NCBI GenBank assembly: GCA_024196135.1
Contig: JAMQCK010000660.1
Location: forward strand, 1 to 18,188
DNA: 18,188 nucleotides
Direction: 5' to 3'
Source: Pleurotus ostreatus/Saccharomyces cerevisiae fusant
Taxonomy: Eukaryota > Opisthokonta
Shown: piece by piece, positions 1 through 11,239 of the stretch
Layout: the number at the start of each line of letters is the position of its first letter
How positions within the stretch are numbered: position 1 is the stretch's first letter
Position numbers and translations under genes: made by a program
Notes under the pieces: model-generated
Databases searched by the model: none
Told to the model about the DNA's origin: nothing
The model's input: the letters and a program-made list of their open reading frames with translations, nothing else

Positions 1-1247
1 TGCGGGTAGTAGACGTGTGCGCTCCTGTCGTCGTAAGTTGGCCCGACGTCAAAGGTGATAGATGTTCCGTTGGCGACCTCAGGCTGGGGTAGCGTGAAAA
101 CAGTAAGTCGGGCTGAATGGGCCCAGTCGGCATCACCACTCCCGGACATGACGGCGACAGAGTTCCCGATAATTCGGATTGCCTGTTATGCAGTTCGTTG
201 TGACGCGGGGGACAGAAAAAACTTGGAAACGTTGATACGTACCAGATTTTTACAGCATGAGGCGGCCGTATGTCGCCACAAGATGCGCGTGTTCCGCTCG
301 AAGTCCCATAACATGGCCAATCCCTCATCGCAAACGGCGAGTCGCGTATCGCAAAATCCTGCATCATGCCTCTGAATCCGACGATACATGCCTAGCAAGT
401 CGCACGTTCTGGCCACAAGCGAGAAGGTTGCCCCTGGAGCTTCGGGCTCGATGTCGTACACAGATAGATAGGACGTATCTGAGTACGGGCTGTCCCTTCC
501 ATGAGTGGACAGACCAGATATCGAAACGAGGGGGCTCACAATAAATTCCTGATAATCGCGAAGCGGAGGACGCGGCCACCCCCGGTGACACAGTAATTGA
601 GGAAATGTGGCCCGTCATATCCATCGTCGTACACAGTGTTGAATTGGAGCCTGGCAATCTCTGTAGGCCTCGCGGAGGTAAGCCGCAACAATTGAATCGA
701 ATTGTATCGTTCAATGAACAAGTAGGAACCGCCGGGAACGAGAATCAGACGTCGAGGTAGTGTCTCTGGACCGACGCCCGAGTGCAAAGTCTGTCGCTGT
801 GGCAGGATTCCTTGAATATCTCGAGCATCCTTGGCTACGACTGCGCTCATAGCAAGCAGGCACTTGGTAGGAGCCGTTGCAGTTCGCTCCAATTCCTGCG
901 CAGATAGCTGGCCAAGGTCGCCGCTTGACGAGATGCACATGAAGTTTTGTGCGATAATTCTGGGCGTAATATGCGCCCAGATCCAGCGCTCGCGGGACGC
1001 TTTATTCAGCGCCTTGCATGTCTGCTCGATGTCATGAGCATTGGAAAGCATTCGGCAAAGGCGGAAAGGAGCGCACCTGGCGCAGTCTGACGACGTCCAA
1101 AGGACGAGAGACAATCAAAATCAAGGTGATAATGTCCTCCGGCAAAGCAAGGAACTCGGCCATAGTGTAATTCTTCAAGGCCTGAGGGTGAACGGGGTTC
1201 TGAGGCTCAGCGCTTGGTGAACGTTTAGGAGAAGGGGGCGTCGACAT
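1..1247 (-). CDS. F-box protein, partial (C-terminus beyond left edge)
   Basis: Proposed exons are 1247-1077, 1021-540, 489-243 and 182-<1, with introns of 55, 50 and 60 bp that all keep frame; about 360 residues are visible. After a Pro/Ser-rich start, residues about 33-75 form an F-box: LPEDIITLILIVSRPLDVV, then on exon 2 TCKALNKASRERWIW. F-box proteins bind Skp1 in SCF ubiquitin ligases and select substrates through the C-terminal part. Here that part contains segments such as LILVPGGSYLFI, YLSVYDIEPEAPG and LAMLWDFERNTRILW. They resemble the irregular beta-rich, WD-like region of the large mushroom F-box families, and the target cannot be told. The ATG at 1247 precedes the F-box with no upstream in-frame alternative. 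The second junction (TT|C between 540 and 489) is the least certain, because other acceptors exist. The gene lies in the same direction as the transporter, only 150 bp downstream of its stop. Confidence 0.75.
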
Positions 1248-1251
1248 ACGT

Positions 1252-1257
1252 CACGTG
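1252..1257. promoter_or_regulatory. CACGTG palindrome just upstream of the F-box gene
   Basis: A CACGTG hexamer lies five bases upstream of the F-box ATG, inside the 150-bp gap to the transporter stop. This is the core site of bHLH factors such as Cbf1/Pho4. So close to the start codon it may fall in the 5' leader, and one hexamer is weak evidence of regulation. Confidence 0.2.
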
Positions 1258-1397
1258 CGTCACGGTGTTAACACAAGTTGACGCCACAAACTGAGCGGCC
1301 TCGACACCATCGTCGCGTCAAACTCTGCGTCTTGGATAGCAATTACATCGTAGCAACTACAGGTCGTGAAGTGATTTCAGTAAATCTATTCGCTTCA

Positions 1398-3782
<2,385 letters not shown>

Positions 3783-5315
3783 GGCTTGCACTGGTCGTGT
3801 GGCCCAGTAAATCGAGAGGGGTAACCGAGGGAGGGTGGAGAAAAGGTGGATGGCTCGCCCGCTCCTTTAAACCCACCCGAAATAAATAGACTGGCAGGTG
3901 GCACATCAGATAGCTGTCGCGCGCGCCTTCAGATTTACTTCCTCGACAGCTGCCCACGGGGCGCCGCGACGGGTGCTGGCATAACGCATCCACCTCGCGC
4001 GGGCGCGGGCAAGTCCGTCGGTCATCTGATGAGCAGGAGGGTGGAAGCAAAAAGAAAGTGAGTGGGCGGCGCGTGTGGTTGCTTGAGGTAGAGGAGGCTC
4101 TGGCAGGGCGTCAGGTCGGGGAAGGTACAGTGGTAGAATTTTGTGGGGAAATAGCCATTCACCAGCGGTGGTGGTCGCGCGGGGATGGAGAGAAAAGAAT
4201 GCAGCGCGTCGAATGAGATTCAGATTTGGCCCGTAAAGGCGCGCGGAACATAATCGTCCGCGTATCCTGGCAGGCGGCGCAAGCGGTGCCGGGTCTGACT
4301 CGCAACCATAGCAGCCGACGAAAGAGGGATTGAGGGGATATTGCGAATACTGCATGAACAGCAGCGGTGCTCATTGCTGTCGAGCGCCCCTCGCAGTTGG
4401 GTAGATTTACATTCCCGTAGAGTCGCTGTACGTCGTGTATGCTTGCGAGGCGCTACATGGCGATGCACTTAGCTGAGGGGGACGATACCTAGCGCCCAAC
4501 CGCTTGAGCATGAAGCACTCCAGGAGTAAAGACTACGTGAGGCGCGTACCTGGCAATTAAAGCCCCGCATTCCCCGCAACACGTTTATTCTGCTGCCCCG
4601 CATTCTGCCCTGGTCGAGGTCGGAAGTTGCTGGAGCTGTCGCCCTCAAAAAGCGCCCATGAAAATAAGCGCCCAAGGTCCATTCATGCAGTCTCTTCAAG
4701 GGCCCTCAAAGAGGCCGTACGTTCTCGACGAGGCCGAATGTCTTCGACACGAACATATGGAAAAGACGGAAAGGAGGAGATCAAGTTGAACATAACGGCA
4801 ACAAAGGCTCACCCGCACGCATGGCGGTTTGGGTCAGCTGAGCACTTTCCATGCGGGGAAGGTCGAGATTGGGCGTGGGAAGCGATCATTCGGAGGTTGA
4901 TTTGGCTTTGTTTGTTTGCCGATTCGGCTTTGGGGGCAGGAAATTCGAGATATATCGCCAGCGTACTATGCGCCAGAAGCGCCAGCAGTCTTGACTGGCT
5001 TCGTCCGTTGCTATGCAGTAGATTCTAACACCCAACTGCCAAGCACAGCATTCTGTGTGAACGACGGTCGCCGCGAAGAGCGGAACCCCTTACGGCCTGG
5101 CACCCCAATCGAACCTGGCTGACACCGGTCGGAAATTTTCACCGTGCAGGGCATCCTCCCGCGCACGGACCACTGAGTTTCCCAGCGCACTAACCCGAGA
5201 ACCTCACACACGAAATCACAACTGAAAGGTGTCGAAGAGGGTTTGCTGGATTACATGCGGGGTACAGAGTGATAGACTAGGAGCAAAGCTGGGACGACGC
5301 TTGTCCGTGCGCCGT
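3783..5315. other. Intergenic stretch with no recognisable gene
   Basis: This holds the upstream region of the minus-strand transporter, then about 1.2 kb in which neither strand gives a protein I recognise or a chain of ORFs joined by plausible introns. Short ORFs are present but have low-complexity or unbiased codon content. If the TATA box at 5316-5324 is real, a minus-strand transcript would run into this stretch from the right; its candidate ORFs are tiny (for example a 47-codon ATG ORF ending at 5011). No tRNA, repeat or transposon end was found. Confidence 0.5.
3864..3871 (-). promoter_or_regulatory. TATA-like TTTAAAGG upstream of the sugar transporter
   Basis: On the minus strand TTTAAAGG lies about 82 bases upstream of the transporter ATG, a plausible TATA position for a fungal gene with a short 5' leader. 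It departs from TATAAA, so the call is tentative. Confidence 0.3.
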
Positions 5316-5324
5316 CCTTTTATA
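5316..5324 (-). promoter_or_regulatory. Strong TATA box (TATAAAAGG) with no identified gene
   Basis: The minus strand reads TATAAAAGG, a near-ideal TATA element. It is preceded (about 5400-5700, minus strand) by a pyrimidine-rich stretch of the kind common in fungal promoters. No recognised gene starts downstream of it: the first ATG is followed at once by a stop, and the next opens only a short ORF. It may drive a small or non-coding RNA, or be chance. Confidence 0.4.
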
Positions 5325-5859
5325 GAATGGTAGGCGATGTGCGATGGACTCCGGGTTTACTGGTACGGTGCGGTGGCTTGGTAGACGTGCGAATCGGAGA
5401 CGACGGGGATGCGGGTAGGTGATGGTGGTACATGTCGGTGGACTGGCGGTGATCGAGGGATGTGCCGGATGAGATGTGGTCGAAGGAGGTCGGAGGTCGG
5501 TGTCGTCGTCGTCGATGTCGTCCGTCAGTCGCTGGCCACGGTGATCGGCGAGGTTGGAGTCGGGAGAGGTCGCCTAGATAAAAGAAAAAAGGGAGGATGG
5601 GTAGAAGGTGAAGAGGAAGGAGGTAGCGCAGGAATTATGGTACAGAGCAATGATGAAAAGCAAGTGGAATAAGTTACACACAGAACAGTGGATGATGGGA
5701 CAGGGAAGTGAGCACAAACAAACGAGGAGAGAATAAGGACAAGGATAATGGTTATCGGTGAGTTTGGTTATTGCATTTGGTTGGGGCGAAGTCAGTCGGA
5801 TGTTGGATGTCGGGAGTCGAGAGTCGGAGTCGGAGGCGAAGTTGAGGGATAGAAGTCGG
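5325..5859. other. Purine/pyrimidine-skewed stretch beyond the Cys-motif gene
   Basis: The plus strand is purine-rich here (GGAGG, GAGGAAGGAGG and similar), so the minus strand is CT-rich. Part is presumably the 3' UTR of the gene ending at 5860. A short GGAGTC/GAGTCG simple repeat lies at about 5811-5837. A plus-strand ORF at 5409-5672 is low complexity and not taken as a gene. Confidence 0.45.
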
Positions 5860-6413
5860 TTAGTCGCAGTTGACCATCCAGACGTGGCCGCATTCCTCGC
5901 AATGGCTCCACATAGCGCGGCGACCGTTGGGACCAGCGGCGCACGCGACGCGCAGCTTGGGGATCATGGTGCACTTCGTACTGTATTATGCTCAGCATAC
6001 ATAACGCAACACGCATTGACGATGATACCCACCCATGATCCATGAAGCCGCCGGGCTGCATACGGCCCTCCGAGGGGCTGGAAGGCTGACCGTAGCCACC
6101 GGGGGACGGTAGGACTGAGAGTCATGAGTATATGCGCATATATGCATGTATATTGGGTGCACATACATGAAGAGGAATACGAGGACGCGGACGAGCTGGT
6201 GCTCGCATTCGACGAGTAGCGTTCATGGTGGTAGAGCGACTCCCCATCCGACATGAGGGAATCGTCGTCAGAGTAGGTGGGGAAGGGGACAAGCTTGAGC
6301 TGCTTGGGGTCCTACAATTTATTGAGCCTAGGGGAACGCGTAGGAAGTAGGGGTATACTCACGCGAACCTCCTCGTCGTCGCTGGCCTCGTCGAACTTGC
6401 GCTTCATGGCCAT
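5860..6413 (-). CDS. Small protein with conserved-looking Cys-rich C-terminus (132 aa)
   Basis: Exons 6413-6363, 6311-6167, 6114-6033 and 5980-5860, with introns of 51-52 bp; 399 nt in frame. The start ATGGCCATGAAGCGC encodes a basic N-terminus (MAMKRKFDEASDDEEVR) that could act as a nuclear signal. Then come KQLKLVPFPTYSDDDSLMSD and a long Ser-rich low-complexity middle (about 44-90). The last 37 residues are the ordered-looking part: C96, C106, C120, C123 and C131 in the pattern C-x9-C-x13-C-x2-C-x7-C, with KLRVACAAGPNGRRAMWSHC before the second half of the motif. I recall similar uncharacterised proteins in mushrooms but no known function. The CxxC and the five Cys suggest a small zinc-binding fold, which is inference. 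The gene is divergent from the Apq12-like gene, 473 bp away. Confidence 0.75.
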
Positions 6414-6529
6414 GACTTCAGATATATGTGTTGATGAGGTGAAGAGCGATAGCGTGGCCTGTGCAGCGCTGGCAGGTTTGATGGCGGGGGAACAGAAAGT
6501 GGGGGAATAGCTCGTACTTGGGCCGATCG

Positions 6530-6537
6530 TATATATA
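6530..6537 (-). promoter_or_regulatory. TATATATA, likely TATA box of the Cys-motif gene
   Basis: TATATATA lies about 120 bases upstream of the ATG at 6413 on the minus strand and about 350 bases from the plus-strand gene at 6887. Spacing favours the minus-strand gene. The element is palindromic, so direction cannot be read from it. Confidence 0.4.
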
Positions 6538-6886
6538 CACGCGGGTCCGGATCACGTGCGTGTTTCACGGCCTGGGAATCAATTTGAGCGTCATCACCCC
6601 TTCGGCTCTTCCCCGGCAGCCTCTCCTCACCCCAAATCCGCCGGATTTGAGCCTCCAAAAGGCAAAATGTGCTCACGTAAAGGTTTTCTGGGGGTTTCTT
6701 TGACGGGCCGTGCAGGTCTTGTGAGGTCCTGCCGGTGCCTCCGATGCCGAGCGGGAACCTCTTCCGGTCGCTTTCCCACGTCTACTCCCCCTCGCAGGCG
6801 ACCAAACAGCGCCAAAGCCTGTGCTTGCTATCGACCACGTCGCACGCGCGGCTGCTTTGTTTCCGCGTACGCAGACATCCAGCGCG

Positions 6887-7657
6887 ATGGCCGAGTTCAC
6901 GCCCGACGACGTCTACCTGCCTGCTTTCCTCGACCCGCTCCTGGACTACCTTGAGGACCATGTACCCGCGCCGCTCTACTCGACTCTCACGTCACTGCTG
7001 TCCCATGCGCTGGCGCTGTTCAGCGCCCTCATTACCTTCGTCTTGAATCTGGTGAAGACGAGCCCCACCGAATGGGATGCGCAGAAGCTCTTGCCGCCCC
7101 TCATCAGTGCGCTGGTAGCGTACCTCGCGCTGCTGAGCGTGTATCGCACGACGAGCTGGATGTTCCGTTCGGCGGTGTGGTTCTGCAAGTGGAGTACGAT
7201 CATCGCGGCCCTCGCCGCTGGCGCTGGGTACTTCGCAGCCGGGGGCGGCAATGCCGTGGGGAACGGAGGGGGCCTGGTGAACGCACTCGCCGGGACGATG
7301 TTCGGTCTGCTGAACGGCGGCGGTGGCGATGCGACGAACAGCAGGCGTTCCCGATCATCGCGCAGCTCAGGCAGTAAAAACAAGAATACCCGACCAAAGG
7401 CATGGGAATCCTTCGACAAGCACCGGGAATGGCAGTACAAGGAGGAGTCGCAGACCAATGGCCAGCGGGACGAGGTCGTCGAGCTCATGGATAATATCGC
7501 GAATTCGGCGAAGAATTACTTGCAAGAAAATGGCGGCATATTCGGGCTTGCCTCCAGAGCCATGGGCGGCTTCTCCGGTTCTTCGGAGACGGACGAGGAG
7601 AGGCAGGAGCGGAGAAGACGGAGGGACGAGAGACGACGCGGTGCCGGCTCACGATGA
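6887..7657 (+). CDS. Apq12-like nuclear pore/nuclear envelope membrane protein (256 aa)
   Basis: A single uninterrupted reading frame from ATGGCCGAG to TGA; the frame is open upstream but has no earlier ATG. The N-terminal half is hydrophobic, with three likely membrane segments at about 34-56 (SLLSHALALFSALITFVLNL), 70-87 (PPLISALVAYLALLSVY) and 94-118 (WFCKWSTIIAALAAGAGYFA). LPPLISALVAYLALLSVYRT resembles the fungal Apq12 family (nuclear pore assembly and biogenesis). Yeast Apq12 acts at the nuclear envelope/ER in membrane homeostasis and pore assembly. The C-terminal half is hydrophilic: a Gly-rich linker, an RS/SK-rich patch near 160-175, DEVVELMDNIANSAKNYLQE and a tail very rich in Arg and Glu. 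It is longer than yeast Apq12 (about 138 aa). Family assignment is from memory of the motif and is moderate; that it is a membrane protein is well supported. It converges with the pyruvate carrier gene, 143 bp away. Confidence 0.85.
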   Translation: MAEFTPDDVYLPAFLDPLLDYLEDHVPAPLYSTLTSLLSHALALFSALITFVLNLVKTSPTEWDAQKLLPPLISALVAYLALLSVYRTTSWMFRSAVWFCKWSTIIAALAAGAGYFAAGGGNAVGNGGGLVNALAGTMFGLLNGGGGDATNSRRSRSSRSSGSKNKNTRPKAWESFDKHREWQYKEESQTNGQRDEVVELMDNIANSAKNYLQENGGIFGLASRAMGGFSGSSETDEERQERRRRRDERRRGAGSR

Positions 7658-7800
7658 TTTGACGTTCCCCCATACGATATTCACGCATTGGACGCTCTTA
7701 TATGTATTCTTACAGCATGGCATTGTGCAATGGGAAGGTCTACGACAGGAAACTGGGCAGAATGTGGAATGACGAGGACAGGAAGTACGCGATGCACTGT

Positions 7801-8373
7801 TCATGCCTTCGTGCCGTTTTGCAGCGAACGTCGGTAGCTGCAAGCTGTTATCAGCACGGTACCAATGCCCACAGTATATCACGTACTTTGCGACGCGGAC
7901 CAACTGCGTCAGACCCGACAACCCTACGAAGAAGTTGACCTATCCGATGATGAGCATTAGGTCAAGGGTCGTGTTTGACTTCGTACTGCTGCCAAGCTGT
8001 AGTTCACGGGTGTGATGACGAGGGAGTAGCGAACCCAGATGAAGCCAGTCGCGGTCAAGGCTAATGGGATGTGAGCGACGGAGGGGGAACGGAGGAGAAG
8101 ATGCAGCACGTACCGACGTTCTGCGAGACGGAGAGCTTGTCAGCCGGGCGCGACAAGTCCTTGAGCCCCGCAGCGACGAGACACCACTTCATCAGCGGTG
8201 CCCAGAAGAAGACCGTCTTCGGTCCTGTGGGGTCGTATGAGCACAGATAGTGGGACGGACTCTGGGGCAAGCCCAGAGCGCGGGGGAATGCCATGTCGTG
8301 CGATCGGAGACGGGCGCTACAAACCTGCGGGGTGGTTCATGAACGCCTGGAACTTCGATCCCGCTGCTGCCAT
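7801..8373 (-). CDS. Mitochondrial pyruvate carrier subunit, MPC2-like (107 aa)
   Basis: Exons 8373-8325, 8224-8114, 8060-7987, 7939-7887 and 7837-7801 give 324 nt in frame. The product is a small inner-mitochondrial-membrane protein. MPC proteins form heterodimers that bring cytosolic pyruvate into the matrix. Family motifs are clear: FMNHPAGPKTVFFWAPLMKW, GLKDLSRPADKLSVSQN, ALTATGFIWVRYSLVITPVN and YSLAAVNFFVGLSGLTQLVR. They fit the MPC2-type subunit better than MPC1. The last exon is tiny and was chosen because it gives YRRS after the final helix, as in homologues, rather than a long run-on. Intron 1 is 100 bp, twice the usual size here; the other introns are 47-53 bp. The start has a good context (GCCATGGCA). 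The gene is divergent from the 87-aa gene and convergent with the Apq12-like gene. Confidence 0.93.
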
Positions 8374-8607
8374 GGCTGTAGAGTATAGAGGAGACGGAGA
8401 CGAAGAGAGAGCAGCGGGTGTGGTCGCGGGAGACAACAAATATCGGGCGGGGGCGGTTAGTCACGGCACCTTACACGCTTTTTTCGGCCGATCCGTACCT
8501 TGACGCGAGCCACCACCTCTCTCACCGGTTCGTATCCGCCTAGCCACCTTCGCGCGCGACTTGTCTTATTCTGTACTTCTCAGGATTTGCTCTGTAGTGT
8601 GCTCAAG
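8374..8607. promoter_or_regulatory. Divergent promoter shared by the pyruvate carrier and the 87-aa gene
   Basis: The 234 bp between the two start codons must hold both promoters and both 5' leaders. I saw no clear TATA box in either direction. This layout is compatible with shared regulation but does not prove it. Confidence 0.5.
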
Positions 8608-8871
8608 ATGCGCGCTACCGCCGTCCGCTCGCTGGAAGTCATCAAGAAGTCCGTAGTGGAGAATGGCGTGCGGGTCGTCCCACGCATACAGCCATTGACG
8701 CGCGCAACGCGCGAGCCGACTGTCTTGGAGCTCCTGCAAGAACGGAGAAAGGCTGCCGGGCCCCAGTGGCCTGCCAACATTCGCTTGGAGCCGGCAGTGC
8801 CGAAGGCTGCTCTGGTCGATGTCGAGCGCCACGCACGGAGAAAGTTGAAGCTTCTGACGAGGGAGCGATGA
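8608..8871 (+). CDS. Unknown small basic protein, possibly mitochondrial (87 aa)
   Basis: A single-exon ORF from the first ATG in an open frame to TGA. I do not recognise the family. The N-terminus (MRATAVRSLEVIKKSVVENG) has several basic residues and could form an amphipathic helix, so a mitochondrial presequence is possible. The middle has VLELLQERRKAAGPQWPANI, and the C-terminus is highly basic (VERHARRKLKLLTRER). The protein has many Arg/Lys, no Cys and no transmembrane segment. Codons end mostly in C or G, as in neighbouring genes, which supports real coding. It shares a divergent promoter with a mitochondrial carrier subunit, so a mitochondrial role, for example a small ribosomal or assembly factor, is an attractive guess and no more. 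It converges with the nickel transporter gene, 256 bp away; that gap shows nothing notable. Confidence 0.65.
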   Translation: MRATAVRSLEVIKKSVVENGVRVVPRIQPLTRATREPTVLELLQERRKAAGPQWPANIRLEPAVPKAALVDVERHARRKLKLLTRER

Positions 8872-9127
8872 GCGCGTACGCTTACTGGGTTGTGCATCGG
8901 TGCGTGCCTTCCACGATGAAGATATCGCTCTAGATTAACATGTTAACAGCGTACCTCTTACTATCCTCTGTCTGTCGCTGTAGACGACTCCTGCTATCCT
9001 TTGCACCACGCTCCCCTCATCATCTATCGAGGAATTCTACATGTCTGGCTTCCGGCCCGAATATCATACACTGAGATATACAGTCGACAATGTACCCTTT
9101 TAATGGGTCCTGTAGCTTCTGCACCTT

Positions 9128-11138
9128 TCATTCCACCCTTTCAGCTGAGGCATCAACTGCACTAACAGCAGTGCGCCTACTCCGCCATTTTCTGATCACC
9201 TTACGCCCTCCAAACCAACTCGCTACCACCACAATGAATGCGCCGACGATGCCCGCGCCAATATAGCCGGAGTTATCGTTCGCCTGTGCGCTATGAGCGA
9301 CTTTGAAGCCAGTTCAACGAACTTGCTTACCCGTGCCCAGCCCCGCCACCAGCGTCCCGCCAATCCGCCCCCATCCTCTGCTTCCGCGGCTTCCTGACAC
9401 GGACCGCAATTGTCGCCGATGAGGCCCATGATGGTAATGAGGGATATGCTGCGCGAGCATGGGGTCAGGACGAGCAGGGAGGAGGTATGGGACTTGTTAC
9501 CTGAAAGCGACAAGGATGCTCATAAGGGTCAGGATGATGCTCAGCCCGGACATCATGTTCGCCTTGACGCGCATAGCGCGCATCTTCCGCTCGTAGGCGA
9601 TCGAGTCGACGATGCTGACGGTGTCCACGGCGTCGGGCTCGTCGTTGCCCAACTTAGCGCTGGACTTGGACGACTTGACTGGGTCGGCGCCAAGGTCGGT
9701 GTCAGCGTCGTAGGGCGCAAGGTGAGAGCCGCCTTGCAACGGTGAACTACTGCGAACGGAGGCAATGGGTGTGCTTTTGTTGCTTGAAGGAACTTCGTTT
9801 CTGGTCTCGAAGAGTTTCCACGAATGTTCGGGGAAGCCGGAGTACGAGTAGAGCATCAGGATCGAGTCCAAAGAGTCGATGAAGGTCATGCCGGCGGTGA
9901 AGAGCAACTATACGATGGCTTCGGTGAGGCCCAGGATGGGGATCTACAAGAAACGTACGGGGAGGATGACGATGTACCCCGTGGGTATCGTCTCGTTGTT
10001 TGCGCCCTTCTTCCCGATGGCACTGACTGCGAGGAGCGCAATCGAGGACGCCGTATCAAACCCTTTGCAGGTCAGTCGACGAAGTTTCGTTCCGTCGAAA
10101 GTCGCTTACCGAATCCGAACAGGACGCCGACGGGGTACATCTGCGAGGACCTGAGGCGCATGCGGACGATGGTAAAACGAGGTCCCTCACCTTCCACGGA
10201 CGGTCGACGAAGGTCAGGACGGGCCCGAGAATCCTCATCATGAGCATGTGCGTGTGCTTGGGGTCGGAGTCGAAGTCGGCCAGCGTATCCTCGCCGGTGG
10301 CATCTGCTTCTTGCTGTCGCCTCTTGAACTATGAGACGTCAGCGGGCAAAGATCTGGTCGAGGGTCTTCAGTCCTACCTCGCGTCGCCGTTGCAGGATCT
10401 TGTACAGGATGATGGAGTTGGCGAGCCCGACGATGAAGAGGAAGGAGCCGCTGACGGCGGCGCCTACTTCGCGGTCAGTTCTGTGGCATAGTCGGCCCAC
10501 CCCAACGCCCACCTACGATACCGCCGACGCTCCCGACGCCGTCTATATGCTGGTAGACGTCGGTTGAGATGGCGATGGCGACGTTCTATGCATATTGGGT
10601 TAGTAGACCTCGAACTGTGAAGGTCTATACCTACCACGACGATGACGATGGTACTGTGTCCCAACGAGAAGAACAGTCCACAGGTCACGGGTAATTGGCC
10701 CATGCTGATAAGCCCGCGAGTGGCATTGTCGATAGCGCTGTTCTCGTGAGCATCAAGGGCTTGGTATGGATGTGAACTCTGTCTACCTGATGTGGTCGGC
10801 GTCTAGGGCTATGCGGCCAGGGCTTCAGCAAAGCTATTCTGTCTTCAATAAGGAAGACTTACCATGTCGTAGGCCTAAAGTCTTATCGTGTATATGAGCG
10901 GTGCTGACAAGTATTTGCAGATAGAGCGTACCCAAGCTAGGAGCGCGAGACCAAGGATGGACTTAGTGTCGTCGTTCTTGCCGAACAGGATGCCAGCTAC
11001 CGCCCAGAAGACCGCATTTATGAGTAGTTCAGCGACGACAAGCAAGAGGGAGCGTCCGAGCAGAGTTAGCCGCGGAAGTCGGTGCCAGAACGCGAGTTTG
11101 TGCGCTTCAGCGCGTAGGTTACTGGCGAAGCCCGACAT
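9128..11138 (-). CDS. NiCoT-family high-affinity nickel/cobalt transporter (487 aa, 12 exons)
   Basis: Exons: 11138-10932, 10881-10863, 10808-10787, 10737-10635, 10585-10513, 10463-10378, 10328-10191, 10140-10110, 10062-9959, 9907-9501, 9448-9331, 9283-9128. Spliced length is 1464 nt, in frame; introns are 47-54 bp. The protein is a multi-span permease for Ni2+ (and perhaps Co2+), probably in the plasma membrane, supplying metal for urease and similar enzymes. Family signatures are all present: LGLRHALDADHISAIDN (about 71-87), LGHST (108-112), GFDTA (227-231), LLFTAGM (262-268) and SLITIMGLIGDNCGPC near the C-terminus. Two microexons of 19 and 22 nt encode most of the first signature. A hydrophilic Ser/Asp-rich loop of about 90 residues lies between YSYSGFPEHSWKLFE and AYERKMRAMRVKANMMSG. 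Nickel and cobalt preference cannot be separated by eye. No defect was found. Confidence 0.93.
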
Positions 11139-11232
11139 ACTGCTTTCCTGGCGATGTGGCGGCAGCTAGCAAGAAGGGGGCGCGCTAGTCCCCCTCACCG
11201 AGGAACAATCCGTGCAAAAGCCGCAAGCCAGG

Positions 11233-11239
11233 ATTTATA
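11233..11239 (-). promoter_or_regulatory. TATA box (TATAAAT) of the nickel transporter
   Basis: The minus strand reads GTATAAATCC about 95-100 bases upstream of the ATG at 11138, the expected place for a fungal core promoter. Confidence 0.55.

Noticed and set aside
3906..4355. 149-codon ATG frame on the minus strand upstream of the sugar transporter
   Set aside because: The translation is rich in Pro, Arg and Ala without order or motif, and it overlaps the presumed transporter promoter.
4627..5028. 133-codon plus-strand frame in the large intergenic stretch
   Set aside because: It has a non-ATG start (TTG), no recognisable domain and no plausible flanking exons.
5090..5125. tRNA T-loop-like GGTTCGATT on the minus strand
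   Set aside because: The flanking bases do not form a 5-bp T stem, and no acceptor or anticodon stem could be found around it.
5409..5672. Plus-strand ATG frame rich in Gly, Arg and Val
   Set aside because: It is a low-complexity translation of the purine-rich strand; the composition explains the open frame.
5811..5837. GGAGTC/GAGTCG tandem repeat as a possible satellite or regulatory array
   Set aside because: Only a few imperfect copies occur, inside a purine-rich 3' flank, so simple sequence drift explains it.
7649..7887. Longer C-terminus of the pyruvate carrier by reading through 7886 to a stop near 7649
   Set aside because: It would add a long tail unlike MPC proteins and overlap the Apq12-like gene end. 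Splicing 7886-7838 gives the short YRRS-type ending expected of the family.
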